This document shows, piece after piece, positions 45,601 to 53,820 of a stretch of DNA of 64,000 nt. Each line of letters opens with the position of its first letter. Position 1 is the first letter of the stretch. The stretch covers positions 1 to 64,000 of the forward strand of contig JANNOM010000096.1 of assembly GCA_031399065.1 (NCBI GenBank), written 5' to 3'. A model generated the notes under the pieces. The model ran no database searches and was not told where the DNA came from. It saw only the letters and a program-made list of their open reading frames with translations. Origin of the DNA: JADCRZ01 sp031399065 (GTDB taxonomy: Bacteria > Bacteroidota > Bacteroidia > Chitinophagales > Chitinophagaceae). The translations under genes and the position numbers were made by a program.

Positions 45601-47768
45601 GCCATTGGTGTAGCGGACAGCCGGGTGGCATACAGGTCTATTTTCTGCAGATCAATCGTTCCGGCCACGGCGCTTTTGAGGCTGTCCAACAGTCCTTCCA
45701 GTTGTACAGTGGCCAGCGCGTTGGTGTCTTTGGACTGAAGAAATAAATTGTATGCACCCTTGTTAAGGGATGCTATGGAACTGATGTCGTGAAAACGATA
45801 TTTATTATAGTATGCTTCTTTTATTACGAGGTTAATATCCGCGGTAAGTGTTTTATAATCATATCCTGTTCCTTTGGCCGAAAGCGTTGCATTTATTTTT
45901 CCCAGCGAAGTATCCTGCAAAAGCCGCCCCAGATCCATCCTCAGTAGGGGTACCTTTACATTATAACGGCTGTTTTTTGCATCCATATAACGGCTGGCGT
46001 TGCCTGTGATAGTGATGTCGCCCAGGGCACTAGTAAGGCGCAGGTTCGTAAAAAGTTCGTTGATGCTATAGGTGGCCGCTCCCTGTAAATGAAGCCAGGA
46101 AGGTATAGATATGCTGTCTGGAATGGTACCGGCGGGTACCCAGGATTTAATGGACGCTTCGCCGGAGCGGATGTCGATTTCCTGTAACGTGGCTATCAAC
46201 CGGTTGGGGTCAGCAGCATTTTGAATGATCCCGGTAACAAACAAACGGGTGCCATCTCTGTCCGTTATCAGTATTTTATTTACATTCAGCCGGGCCATGC
46301 TGCCCGAGATATTTCCTTCTGCCGTAATGAACTTACGCAGCAAAGGTTTAATGGAAGGGTTCTTTTTAAGATCGGGTAATAACTGGCCTATCTCATTCAT
46401 GTCCACATAGGTATTTTCCAGCACAGCTTTTATTTGCAGTTCTTTCATATTATCAGCCACCGTTTTGAAGGAGGGGGCTTCGGCTACCAATTCACTAGCA
46501 ATGCGGCTTTTATTGGTCCTTAGCAACAGGTTTCTGAGTGCGATTATTTTATCGGTATACAAAAGCGTTGCATGGCCTTCCCGGATCGCAAAGCCGCTTT
46601 TTTCCTGTAGTTTCAGTTCGTTGAGATTGACCATTATACTGTCTGTATAATACGCCAGGTCTTTCGCCTGTAACCGTATGTTATCAAGAACAAGGTGGTT
46701 AGGGTCCAGGCCGGAATTGGCCGGAGCAATATCCTCTTTGTTGTAGCGAAAGCCGAGGCTGTCGAAGTCTATGTTCTTTACGTTAAATATCCAGGCCGTT
46801 TTTACCGTACTATCTGCCGCCACTACCGTAGTAAGCGTTTCTTTTCCTTTGCGGGTTGCAAAAGCTCCGCGGGTAGTATGCACCCTAATGTCTTCCGCTG
46901 CAATAGTAGATTTCGAAGGATCAAACAGTGCATTGGTAATACCAAGATCGCCCACCTGGAAATTGGTGTTCATACCACTCGCGTCGTCATCGAACCATAC
47001 ATTGCAATCTTTTAGAGCCAGCAGACTCGCTTTTATCATGAACGGAGAGGCTGCGGTATCGGCCTCCCGCACCTCTTCTTTTACTTCCCGCGCAATAGGT
47101 GTTTGCGCAATGTATTTCAACGCTATAATTCCTCTTAATCCATCCAGCTGTAATTTATCAATATCGTACAGAGACGTTTCCGGTTTTATTTCTTTCGGGT
47201 CAAGCGACAGGGATTTCCAGCTAACGGTGGTTTCCATTCCTGCTGGTGCATCTATATAACGGAGGCGGCAATTGGTTATCGATACATTACCTACCGAAAA
47301 GATCATGGGTTCACCTGCAGTAGCAGTGTCCGCTTTTGTTCCTGAAGCAAAAGCATCTATGATGAACTGGTAGTTATAGGTAGTATCACCGGGCAGGCGG
47401 TATACGTTTACTAAAACGTTATCCCAGTCGACCGCTTTTATTGTAAGCTTATTGCTTAACAAGTCCAGTAAATTGAAGGAAGCTTCAAGCGATCCGCTTG
47501 ATAAGAGTGGTTTGTTGCGGGTGTCTCGGAGATAAAGTTTTTTTATAGAAAGGCTATTCCACCAAGTAAGCCGCATTTGCCCTATAATAACACTTGTGTG
47601 GAATTTATTCCTCAGGTAATCTTCAATCTTCGTTTTTGCGAAATTTTGCACAGGGCCTAACTGGAACAACAGCACAATGAAGATGGGCAGCGATATAATA
47701 ACAGCGAATATCCAGAGGATTACTTTAAGCCATTTGCGCCGGTGCGGATGTGAAGAACCTTTATCCAT
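42696..47768 (-). CDS. tamB: Translocation and assembly module protein TamB
   Basis: A 1690-residue AsmA-superfamily protein with one N-terminal transmembrane helix (about 16-36), a long beta-strand-rich body spanning the periplasm, and a C-terminal DUF490/TamB domain (about 1290-1640, including DGRYRIRGYRQNETDAIVEG near the end). TamB-like proteins form hydrophobic grooves that bridge the two membranes and carry phospholipids, working with a TamA-family barrel. The partner is tamL immediately downstream. The Lys/Thr/Ser-rich tail (KKQKPTKSSIKPAPTDTSTG) is unusual but simple in sequence. Confidence 0.9.
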   Translation of the reverse strand: MDKGSSHPHRRKWLKVILWIFAVIISLPIFIVLLFQLGPVQNFAKTKIEDYLRNKFHTSVIIGQMRLTWWNSLSIKKLYLRDTRNKPLLSSGSLEASFNLLDLLSNKLTIKAVDWDNVLVNVYRLPGDTTYNYQFIIDAFASGTKADTATAGEPMIFSVGNVSITNCRLRYIDAPAGMETTVSWKSLSLDPKEIKPETSLYDIDKLQLDGLRGIIALKYIAQTPIAREVKEEVREADTAASPFMIKASLLALKDCNVWFDDDASGMNTNFQVGDLGITNALFDPSKSTIAAEDIRVHTTRGAFATRKGKETLTTVVAADSTVKTAWIFNVKNIDFDSLGFRYNKEDIAPANSGLDPNHLVLDNIRLQAKDLAYYTDSIMVNLNELKLQEKSGFAIREGHATLLYTDKIIALRNLLLRTNKSRIASELVAEAPSFKTVADNMKELQIKAVLENTYVDMNEIGQLLPDLKKNPSIKPLLRKFITAEGNISGSMARLNVNKILITDRDGTRLFVTGIIQNAADPNRLIATLQEIDIRSGEASIKSWVPAGTIPDSISIPSWLHLQGAATYSINELFTNLRLTSALGDITITGNASRYMDAKNSRYNVKVPLLRMDLGRLLQDTSLGKINATLSAKGTGYDYKTLTADINLVIKEAYYNKYRFHDISSIASLNKGAYNLFLQSKDTNALATVQLEGLLDSLKSAVAGTIDLQKIDLYATRLSATPMAAKGNVLLDIKSFKPRHLDGSIVLSGIQFANDSTIIALDTVRMLASDTVNQQQLTLTGPFGFITANGAYDYTKAFTDLSSMVQQHLRPADSSKRFVAKTSEIMDLNASLTMPASLQSFASGLVMDQPLIITGRLNTDSSLLSVNFGVQKTKYNDFVIDTLKGSVNSDSSKLISNIYLSRLIHPQFPLEKTTIDVLASKGRIDTDINLLDREERRKYALGAYIDFLPADALSFSLKPELILNKTPWAVSDSNRIVMAGGTLKSADLAISSSGQSLSVKTGSSKSSASSSLEINLDKFRLSTLTAFLEKDSLLAEGVATGKATITDYDKSPLIDARLNIDSIKLMNTSLGTLNIAANTPVAEEYNINAKLTGNDNDVSVEGKYAKELDFSVNLNKLNMASIEPLTMGGANRMKGVTTGQFTIKGTADNPRIQGALNFDSVAANITAIGTYIKMNKEQMVFDERGINFNQFAISDSLNNKMMVNGRILTKDYKDYRFQLDVKADKFMAAGPKQSPDQLVYGPAFIDADAKIRGTMDVPRVDLKLILKDSSNFTLVVPESEPGIAEREGVMVFVDRNNQLDSSLLRLKAVSDSLQGKEGTKGMALTAQIEVTPSSTLRVIIDQQNGDYLEVKGKANLDASMTPSSDLSLTGRYEIDEGSYNMSLNNLIKRKFNIEKGSTITMQGDPMNALVNITARYRVEASAADLVADQLAGATDTKRNQFRQKLPIDVYLEIRNSLLKPEISFRLDMPERDRNALNGVVYNRIKQINEVESELNKQVMGLLVLNSFIPENPLALVNDRGGGGSGVEGTARKSASKLISQQLNNFAGDLFKGFDVNFDLQSEDDYSTGKLENSTNLNVGVSKSLFKDRVSVSVGSSVNIEGPQQTQQASTLIGDVSVDYKITADGRYRIRGYRQNETDAIVEGQIIETGASFIYVIDYDEFRELFHRKKQKPTKSSIKPAPTDTSTGKNGK

Positions 47769-47861
47769 CTGGTTTTTTTAGAAAATTACTAAATAAGCTG
47801 ATCCATACCAAATAGAGTGGATTCCGGTATTGTATGGGTTAAATCATGCCTAACGACTCAT

Positions 47862-48059
47862 TTACAGAGTACCTGCCTCTATCAATATGTCTATCTCCGG
47901 CAGTGATTCTGCCACTTCAATGACCGTATTCCTGTCCAGGTGAATTACCGTCACAATCTTTCCGTCATTTATTTTTTTGGGATAGTAATAGAGAATATGA
48001 CTTGCGTTTACATGCACCACGGTGTCTGCAATACTTAATTTTATAATTACTGGCTTCAT
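47862..48059 (-). CDS. Small FlbD-like protein of unknown function
   Basis: A 65-residue protein, MKPVIIKLSIADTVVHVNA followed by HILYYYPKK and VTVIHLDRNTVIEVAESLPEID. The beta-rich pattern with an HVNxxHI turn and a C-terminal EVAESLxEI helix resembles the FlbD family of small proteins and similar short Bacteroidota proteins. No flagellar genes are present, so a flagellar role is not implied. It lies between tamB and the DUF4142 gene on the same strand. Confidence 0.55.
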   Translation of the reverse strand: MKPVIIKLSIADTVVHVNASHILYYYPKKINDGKIVTVIHLDRNTVIEVAESLPEIDILIEAGTL

Positions 48060-48102
48060 TCTATCTATAGGTAAAATATTATGCCATTTATCTAAAAGTC
48101 AC

Positions 48103-48133
48103 AAAAAGGGCCGCATCGTTGCTGACGCGGCCC
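48103..48133 (-). terminator. Rho-independent terminator of the DUF4142 gene
   Basis: Seven-bp GC stem GGGCCGC (48108-48114) / GCGGCCC (48127-48133) followed on the minus strand by five U (48103-48107). It lies 29 bp after the DUF4142 stop codon. Confidence 0.75.
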
Positions 48134-48161
48134 GCACGTGCTTTGTGCCCGGTAATTGATT

Positions 48162-48743
48162 TTACTTTATGTTATCTTTTAACGCTTTAGCAGCATCAAG
48201 GTGCGACCTCAGTGTCGGAAGCGTATTGGTAGCAAATGCTTTTAGATCAGCGTCTTTACCCTCTTTGGATTGTTTCTCGAAAAGATCTACTGTTTTCTGA
48301 TGGTCATCTACCATCATATCTATATAATCTTTATCAAACTCGTTTGTTTTCTTTTCAGATAATTTTGTAAGATGCTCCTGGTGGTATTCGCTAACCGATG
48401 CAGGAAGTGTAATATTCTTACTGGCCGCCAGTGCTTTTAATTCTTCATTTGCTTTTGTATGATCGGCAACCATATTAGCGGCATACTCTTTTATTGACGG
48501 GTTGGTAGCTTTTTCTTTTCCCAGGTTTCCCATTTCCACTTCTGCCATACCACCGTCAGCAGCCTTAAGTACAAATTCGGTATCGTCCTCGTCAACCGCT
48601 ATCAGGTTACTGCTATCGTTCGTTTCCTTTGCCGCTTCTACACTGTCTGTCGAGTTTGCCGGTTGTCCATTATTACAAGCCTCAAATATCCATGTACCTG
48701 CTATAAAGGAGAGACATATAAATAACCATTTTGAATTTTTCAT
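48162..48743 (-). CDS. DUF4142 lipoprotein
   Basis: A 193-residue exported protein with a signal peptide ending in a lipobox-like FEAC (Cys23) and a helical, ferritin-like DUF4142 domain. The domain is visible as FVLKAADGGMAEVEMGNL, YAANMVADHTKANEEL, DKDYIDMMVDDHQKTVDLFE and TLPTLRSHLDAAKAL. Such proteins are small envelope four-helix bundles of unknown function, sometimes linked to stress. It is monocistronic with its own terminator. Confidence 0.88.
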   Translation of the reverse strand: MKNSKWLFICLSFIAGTWIFEACNNGQPANSTDSVEAAKETNDSSNLIAVDEDDTEFVLKAADGGMAEVEMGNLGKEKATNPSIKEYAANMVADHTKANEELKALAASKNITLPASVSEYHQEHLTKLSEKKTNEFDKDYIDMMVDDHQKTVDLFEKQSKEGKDADLKAFATNTLPTLRSHLDAAKALKDNIK

Positions 48744-49149
48744 TGCTTATTTGTATTTAAATGATCAATAAGATTTCGATATGGTTTGCAAAATGAATGC
48801 CTGTTTATGTTGATGGATATAAGCTAACTGATCATACCACTTTTGAGCAAGATTCTCCCCGGGGTCACAGCAGGAATGGAGTTGTTAGAACATATTGCTT
48901 GTAAATGCATGCGTTATCTTATAGAAGCTGATCTGAAATATCACAGTATCAATCAGTTGTATTTTACTCTTTTATCAAACTAAAAATTGTAGCAAAATGA
49001 AGAATCTTTACATAAATTTGTCGCCGTGGCGCCTGGACCATCGTGATGTTGTGTATTATAATTTTATCGATGGATGTTGATACGTACTCTTCTTTCAATC
49101 GCCTGTTGTTTAATGTATCATAATCCTGTAACCTCTAATAATTAAACAA
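48744..49149. other. 406-bp spacer without a recognised gene
   Basis: Between a minus-strand and a plus-strand gene, so both promoters should be here. TAAATTTG at 49013-49020 fits the -7 consensus for the plus-strand gene, with TTG at 48987-48989, 23 bp further upstream, as a weak -33 box. That promoter would give an unusually long leader of about 120 nt. No RNA gene was recognised. Confidence 0.4.
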
Positions 49150-49428
49150 ATGATCAGTAACAATGATTTTCCGGAATGGCAATACAAGCCTTTCTGGTTA
49201 AATAAGGAAGAGATCGATCAACCGCAGGACGTTTTGCAACAGTTTTTTGAAACATATTCGCTCCCCGTATGCAGGACCAACCTATGGGAGTTGCTCACCG
49301 GGTTTATGAATAGTGAACAGGCCGATGATATGGATCGGAATGAAAGAAGCGACATGCTTTACTTTTACAGGGGCCTTTCGGAACTAATTGAAGTTTCCAA
49401 CCTGATGGCACACAAGGCTGCCCGGTAA
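49150..49428 (+). CDS. Small conserved hypothetical protein
   Basis: A 92-residue soluble protein containing PFWLNKEEIDQPQDVLQQFF, then ETYSLPVCRTNLWELLTGFM and a helical acidic C-terminus (ERSDMLYFYRGLSELIEVSN). The pattern PFWL...PxxVLxxFFxxYxLxxxRxxLWEzL is one I associate with short Chitinophagaceae proteins; no function is known. It lies 66 bp upstream of xseA on the same strand. Confidence 0.6.
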   Translation: MISNNDFPEWQYKPFWLNKEEIDQPQDVLQQFFETYSLPVCRTNLWELLTGFMNSEQADDMDRNERSDMLYFYRGLSELIEVSNLMAHKAAR

Positions 49429-49494
49429 ACAAGGAATCTTATTAATTTTATATCCGGTGAAGGGCGTTTATCTTTACCTGCGTAAAAAAAGGTA

Positions 49495-50934
49495 ATGAGT
49501 GATATTGCTTCTATACGGCTTTCTGAACTAACGCACAAGATCAATGAGACCCTGCGTTCTGTCTTTACGCAAAAAACCTTTTGGGTAATTGCCGATATTA
49601 CCAACTATAGTCACCAGCAGCAAAAGGGATATCATTATTTCGACCTGGTAGATAAAGATCCGCTGACGCATGCACTTACCGCTAAAGTACAAACATCGGC
49701 CTGGGGGCCCGGGTCCGCCAAAATCAAAGCGTTCGAAGATATAACAGGCCAGCGTTTCGGAAACGATATTCATGTGCTGGTGGAAGTAGGGGTCGATTAC
49801 CATCCTGTGTTCGGGTTAAAGCTTATCCTTTTAAATATTGATCCCCATTTCAGCCTCGGGCTTATCGAGCGGGAAAAACAGGCAACTCTTAAAAAGCTTA
49901 TTACGGATCACCCTGACTTTATTACCAAAGTGGGCGACGAATATATTACCCGTAATAAACAACTATCTCTTTCTCCCGTAATACAGCGCATCGCGCTGGT
50001 AACCTCGGGCTCTTCGGCCGGGATGCAGGACTTTATTCATACCCTGGAATCGAACCAGTTTCACTACCGCTTCAACATAGATAATTATTTTACGATGGTA
50101 CAGGGAGAAACCAATGCCCTGGCTTTTTATAACAAACTGATCGAAGTGTACCAATCGGGAAAGAAGTATGATGTAACGGTGATCATAAGAGGGGGAGGGG
50201 CGCAAACAGATTTCTTATTATTCGACCAGCTTATTCTGGGCAGGATAGTCGCCAAGTTCCCGATACCTGTAATTACAGGAATCGGCCATCAGAAAGACGA
50301 AACCATTGTAGACATGATGGCGCATACTTCCACCAAGACACCTACTCGTGCAGCAGAGCATATTATTGCACATAACAGGGCTTTCGAAGAATTGCTGATG
50401 AACGAGCAACGCTCTATCGTTATAAAAGTGCAGCAATCCATCGCCCTTAAAAACCAGTTGCTCCATCAGCTGAATGTACTGGTATTAACGCGGTGCCGTA
50501 ATAAGCTTACCAGTCATAAGGACGATTTGGCGCATTTCACTTATATCACCATTAATAACAGCAGGGCACTGCTTTACAAACACAGTTCTTACATAATGAT
50601 GTTTTATAATCATGTGACCGCCCTTCCCATTGCAACGGTATCTAACAAGAGGAACGAACTAACCAATCTGACTAACCAACTACAATTTTTCGCGAAATCG
50701 TTTATTGCCAGGCAAGTGGCGGAGATCCGGCACCTCGACGCTATTGCCCGGATTATGAGTCCTGTAAATATTCTTAAAAAAGGGTTTGCTATCGTCTACC
50801 AACAAAATAAGATAATAAGCGACCCGGATAAACTAAGCCTGGGCGGGAAAATTATCATCCGGTTAGGGGATGCACATTTACATACAACTATACAATCTAA
50901 AAACAAAACGGATGGAGACTTATTTAACGTATGA
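49495..50934 (+). CDS. xseA: Exodeoxyribonuclease VII large subunit
   Basis: XseA is the catalytic subunit of the single-strand exonuclease ExoVII. The 479-residue product has the N-terminal OB fold (SELTHKINETLRSVFTQKTFWVIADITNYS), the catalytic domain with VTSGSSAGMQDFIHTLE, VIIRGGGAQTDFLLFDQL, PVITGIGHQKDETIVDMMAH and TKTPTRAAEHII, and a long helical region before the C-terminal beta segment (NILKKGFAIVYQQNK). The next gene, xseB, starts inside its last 23 bases, so the subunits are coupled. Confidence 0.95.
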   Translation: MSDIASIRLSELTHKINETLRSVFTQKTFWVIADITNYSHQQQKGYHYFDLVDKDPLTHALTAKVQTSAWGPGSAKIKAFEDITGQRFGNDIHVLVEVGVDYHPVFGLKLILLNIDPHFSLGLIEREKQATLKKLITDHPDFITKVGDEYITRNKQLSLSPVIQRIALVTSGSSAGMQDFIHTLESNQFHYRFNIDNYFTMVQGETNALAFYNKLIEVYQSGKKYDVTVIIRGGGAQTDFLLFDQLILGRIVAKFPIPVITGIGHQKDETIVDMMAHTSTKTPTRAAEHIIAHNRAFEELLMNEQRSIVIKVQQSIALKNQLLHQLNVLVLTRCRNKLTSHKDDLAHFTYITINNSRALLYKHSSYIMMFYNHVTALPIATVSNKRNELTNLTNQLQFFAKSFIARQVAEIRHLDAIARIMSPVNILKKGFAIVYQQNKIISDPDKLSLGGKIIIRLGDAHLHTTIQSKNKTDGDLFNV

Positions 50935-51115
50935 ATCGGCATATAAAGAGCTGAAACAAATATCGGCAGACATAGAAACGGAATCAGTATCAGTGGATAT
51001 CCTGGCGGAAAAGGTAAAACGTGCTTCCGAACTGATTACCTATTGCCAGTCGAGGTTAAGGGCAACCGAAGAGGAAGTCAATAAAATAATAACTGGTATG
51101 GAAACACCTGTTTAA
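50912..51115 (+). CDS. xseB: Exodeoxyribonuclease VII small subunit
   Basis: A 67-residue helical protein starting METYLTYESAYKELKQISAD, with VSVDILAEKVKRASELITYCQSRLRATEEEV. This is the XseB pattern. The ATG at 50912 overlaps the end of xseA by 23 bp; an upstream in-frame start is not family-like. The stop overlaps the end of chrA by 4 bp, tail to tail. Confidence 0.9.
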   Translation: METYLTYESAYKELKQISADIETESVSVDILAEKVKRASELITYCQSRLRATEEEVNKIITGMETPV

Positions 51116-52359
51116 AGCACCAGGCCAAGTAGCAGACAACCCAGCACGATAAACGGTGATAAAATACGCGTATAGTTAAGCAGTGCCCAGGTAGCGATAA
51201 TCACGGTAATATTCGTGATGCTTATCAAAGGCGTATTGGTAAAAGAGAGGTCTTTCATCATGTAAAAACTAGCAGCGAACATAATGCCTGTTACCACCGC
51301 ATTAATTCCTTCCATGGCCCGATAAACAGCGGTATGTTTTTTAAGATTATGCCATATCGGGAAGAAGAAAAGCACCAGTAAGGCACTGGGTAAAAAAATG
51401 GCGACGGAGCCGATAATACAGCCCATAATCTGGCCGGAGGTGCCCCAGTCACGCATGGCTATACCACCCGTAAAGGCGGCGATGGAAAATACCGGTCCGG
51501 GAATAGCACGCACCATACCGGCGCCTGTATAAAAATCCTCTTTGTTTATTTTGACCAGGTTGGGATTTTTGCGTATCACCCGTTGAGATCCCGGGCGTGC
51601 AACAAATTGTTCGTACATCATCGGTATCAGTACCTGTCCTCCGCCAAATACCAGGCTACCGAAGCGATAAGTATTTTCGAACAGGTTAATGGGTCTCCTG
51701 TTTGGCCAGTCATTCCTCCTGGCTGTTTCACTTAGGACTCCCGCCAGTATGAACAGAAACGCGAAAAGCCATAAATTGGCCCATTTGATCTTTTTCTTCG
51801 TTTCAGTTATTTCCGGGATTCTCTTATCGCTTAGGTTGGTTGTAATACCACCCAGCAGAATCAGTAAGGGAAATACCCAGGGGGCTTTAAAAAAAGCAAT
51901 GGTAACAATCGCGGATACGATCATTATAATCCGTGTAATGAGACTATTAACCGATAACTGATACCCCTTAATAGCGGCATACACGAGAAACCCTACCGCC
52001 ATTGGTTGAATGAAGCGAAAAATTCCTGATATAACAGATTGATTATCAACATATTGTGTTAAAAAGGATAGTGTTCCCATTAAGAAGCAAGCTGGAAATA
52101 TCCAAATAGTTAAAGTAAGTACCGCTAAAGGAATTCCTCCTCTTTTGTACCCTATCAAGGTTAGTATCTGGGTGGAGGATGCTCCCGGCAGGAAATTGCA
52201 AAAAGCATTATAATCGATCAGTTCCTTTTCCGTTATGTCTTTGCGCTGGTGAACAAAGGTCTTTAGCATCATACCGAAGTGACCCTGGGGACCCCCGAAA
52301 GCGGTAATACTGTGCAGAAATACAGATTTTAAAAACGGTATATGACGAAAAAGGGGCAT
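51112..52359 (-). CDS. chrA: Chromate transporter family protein (ChrA-like, two-domain)
   Basis: A 415-residue membrane protein of the CHR family, long-chain form with two homologous halves. The first half carries SITAFGGPQGHFGMMLKTFV and FCNFLPGASSTQILTLIGYKRGG. The second carries SLVFGGGQVLIPMMYEQFV and GAGMVRAIPGPVFSIAAFTGG. Known members export chromate or are needed for chromate resistance; some transport other anions, so the substrate is inferred. It is probably monocistronic, though nadD follows upstream on the same strand. Confidence 0.87.
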   Translation of the reverse strand: MPLFRHIPFLKSVFLHSITAFGGPQGHFGMMLKTFVHQRKDITEKELIDYNAFCNFLPGASSTQILTLIGYKRGGIPLAVLTLTIWIFPACFLMGTLSFLTQYVDNQSVISGIFRFIQPMAVGFLVYAAIKGYQLSVNSLITRIIMIVSAIVTIAFFKAPWVFPLLILLGGITTNLSDKRIPEITETKKKIKWANLWLFAFLFILAGVLSETARRNDWPNRRPINLFENTYRFGSLVFGGGQVLIPMMYEQFVARPGSQRVIRKNPNLVKINKEDFYTGAGMVRAIPGPVFSIAAFTGGIAMRDWGTSGQIMGCIIGSVAIFLPSALLVLFFFPIWHNLKKHTAVYRAMEGINAVVTGIMFAASFYMMKDLSFTNTPLISITNITVIIATWALLNYTRILSPFIVLGCLLLGLVL

Positions 52360-52420
52360 TCAGCTAATGTAATTAGAAAATTAAATGCAATTATATTACA
52401 TCTCTACTTCTGAAAGTCCA

Positions 52421-52990
52421 TTATTTATAATATCCATTTTGCTCTATTTCCTGTCTTACATTTTCAGGAACCAGGAACCGGATCGATTTACGTGCTTTAA
52501 TGGATTCCCGGATATGGGTGGAAGAGATTTCAAGCAAGGGAGCGTTTAAAATTGTTAGTTTGGCTTTTCCGTTATCTGCAACATTAAAGCCCGGACGGAG
52601 GTATACATACATATCATATTGCCGCATCATCTGTTCAGAGTTTTTCCACCTGGATATATTCTGAAAACTATCACTACCCATTATAACCGAAAATTGATGT
52701 TGAGGGTATTTTTCCGAGATATAGGTAAGTGTGTCTATAGTATAAGAAGGCTTGGGCAGGTGAAACTCTATGTCGCTTACTTTTAGCAGGGGGTCATCTT
52801 GTATGGCTGTTTGAGCCAGGTGGAGACGGTGATACTCATTTAATAGCGAAGCAGATGGTTTAAGCGGGTTTTGAGGAGACACTACCAGCCATACCTGCTC
52901 CAGTTCTGTATTATTGGCTACATGGCTGGCGATAATGCAATGCCCGGTATGAACAGGATTAAAAGACCCAAAATAAAGCCCTATTTTCAT
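52421..52990 (-). CDS. nadD: Nicotinate-nucleotide adenylyltransferase
   Basis: NadD adenylates nicotinate mononucleotide in NAD synthesis. The 189-residue product has the nucleotidyltransferase motif FGSFNPVHTGH (7-17), a WLVVSPQNPLKP loop, FSVIMGSDSFQNISRW and a C-terminal SSTHIRESI motif. The length is normal. It lies downstream of feoA (30 bp gap between nadD and feoA, same strand). Together with nadA at 57.8 kb this puts two NAD-pathway genes in the window, not in one operon. Confidence 0.94.
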   Translation of the reverse strand: MKIGLYFGSFNPVHTGHCIIASHVANNTELEQVWLVVSPQNPLKPSASLLNEYHRLHLAQTAIQDDPLLKVSDIEFHLPKPSYTIDTLTYISEKYPQHQFSVIMGSDSFQNISRWKNSEQMMRQYDMYVYLRPGFNVADNGKAKLTILNAPLLEISSTHIRESIKARKSIRFLVPENVRQEIEQNGYYK

Positions 52991-53020
52991 TGATTATAGG
53001 CGTAAGTTTTGAAAATGCTA

Positions 53021-53260
53021 TCATGCTTTCTCAAGATAAATGACTTCTACAAAGATGTTTTCTGCTTCATCCAGGCGAAGACTAAGATTGTAACCGGATA
53101 CCGATACGGATATGGGGTCTCCGAGCGGGGCAATCTGTTCGATGCGAATTTTTTCTCCCGGCACACACCCCATTTCCATTAATTTAAGAAATATATCGTT
53201 CTTCTCAAATGACTTGATAACGGCCGTGGTTCCTGCTTTCAATTCAGATAATCTTTTCAT
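53021..53260 (-). CDS. feoA: FeoA-family ferrous iron transport protein
   Basis: A 79-residue SH3-like protein starting MKRLSELKAGTTAVIKSFEK and containing LMEMGCVPGEKIRIEQIAPLGDP, the FeoA pattern. The ATG at 53260 is preferred over an upstream GTG (53278) because of a purine-rich AAAGAAG just before it. FeoA aids the transporter FeoB, here encoded at 29.2 kb. Upstream a TACATTTG box at 53291-53298 could be its promoter. Confidence 0.9.
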   Translation of the reverse strand: MKRLSELKAGTTAVIKSFEKNDIFLKLMEMGCVPGEKIRIEQIAPLGDPISVSVSGYNLSLRLDEAENIFVEVIYLEKA

Positions 53261-53290
53261 GTACACTTCTTTATTCACTTATATTCCGGT

Positions 53291-53298
53291 CAAATGTA
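53291..53298 (-). promoter_or_regulatory. -7 promoter element for feoA
   Basis: CAAATGTA reads TACATTTG on the minus strand, matching TAnnTTTG, 30 nt before the chosen ATG at 53260. Confidence 0.5.
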
Positions 53299-53334
53299 AT
53301 CTGGATAAATGGATTAGTTTTACGATTTTTGGAA

Positions 53335-53778
53335 ATGAGCAAGAATGCTGTTAAGCCCATAGTCCGATTTCATTTTACGGTTCCCGGTTCAGTACTAACC
53401 AAACGCACCCCTCTAAAGGATTTTTTAATCCATTTGTTCAAAAAAGAGGGAAAGGGGCTGCGTTCGCTCGACTATATTTTTTGCTCAGATGATTATTTAT
53501 TAAAAATCAACCAGGAATTTTTGGGTCACGATGAGTTTACGGACATCATAACGTTCGATTTTTCTTCCGATTCTTTGGCAGAAGGAGAAATTTATATCAG
53601 CATCGAACGGGTAAAAGAAAACGCCGCTTTGTTAGGAAACAGCATTCGGGAAGAGTTACACCGTGTAATTTTTCACGGTTCCTTGCATTTATGCGGGTAC
53701 AAGGATAAAACCGTAAAACAAAATAATACGATGCGTGAAAAAGAACAAGCCTGGCTCAACTATTATTTTAGCATGTAG
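53335..53778 (+). CDS. ybeY: Endoribonuclease YbeY (rRNA maturation)
   Basis: YbeY is a zinc-dependent RNase used in 16S rRNA 3' maturation. The 147-residue product has the family pattern SLDYIFCSDDYLLKINQEFL, GHDEFTDIITFDFS, GEIYISIERVKENA and the metal motif HRVIFHGSLHLCGYKDKT. In Escherichia coli the third metal His follows as DH; here that position reads YKD, the form I associate with Bacteroidota YbeY. The ATG at 53335 is used; an in-frame TTG two codons upstream is also possible. In relatives ybeY is, from memory, often followed directly by mnmG; here an HNH-like gene lies between. Confidence 0.92.
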   Translation: MSKNAVKPIVRFHFTVPGSVLTKRTPLKDFLIHLFKKEGKGLRSLDYIFCSDDYLLKINQEFLGHDEFTDIITFDFSSDSLAEGEIYISIERVKENAALLGNSIREELHRVIFHGSLHLCGYKDKTVKQNNTMREKEQAWLNYYFSM

Positions 53779-53781
53779 CAA

Positions 53782-53814
53782 TGTTCCACGAATCACAGTT
53801 TCTCCAAGAAACAT
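53782..53814. repeat. Left 33-bp inverted repeat flanking the HNH-like gene
   Basis: Starting TGTTCCACGAATCACAG and ending AAGAAACAT, this 33-mer matches the inverse complement of 54445-54477 in 32 of 33 positions. It starts 4 bp after the ybeY stop codon. It contains a small hairpin GTTTCT-CCA-AGAAAC. Confidence 0.9.
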
Positions 53815-53820
53815 ACCTAT

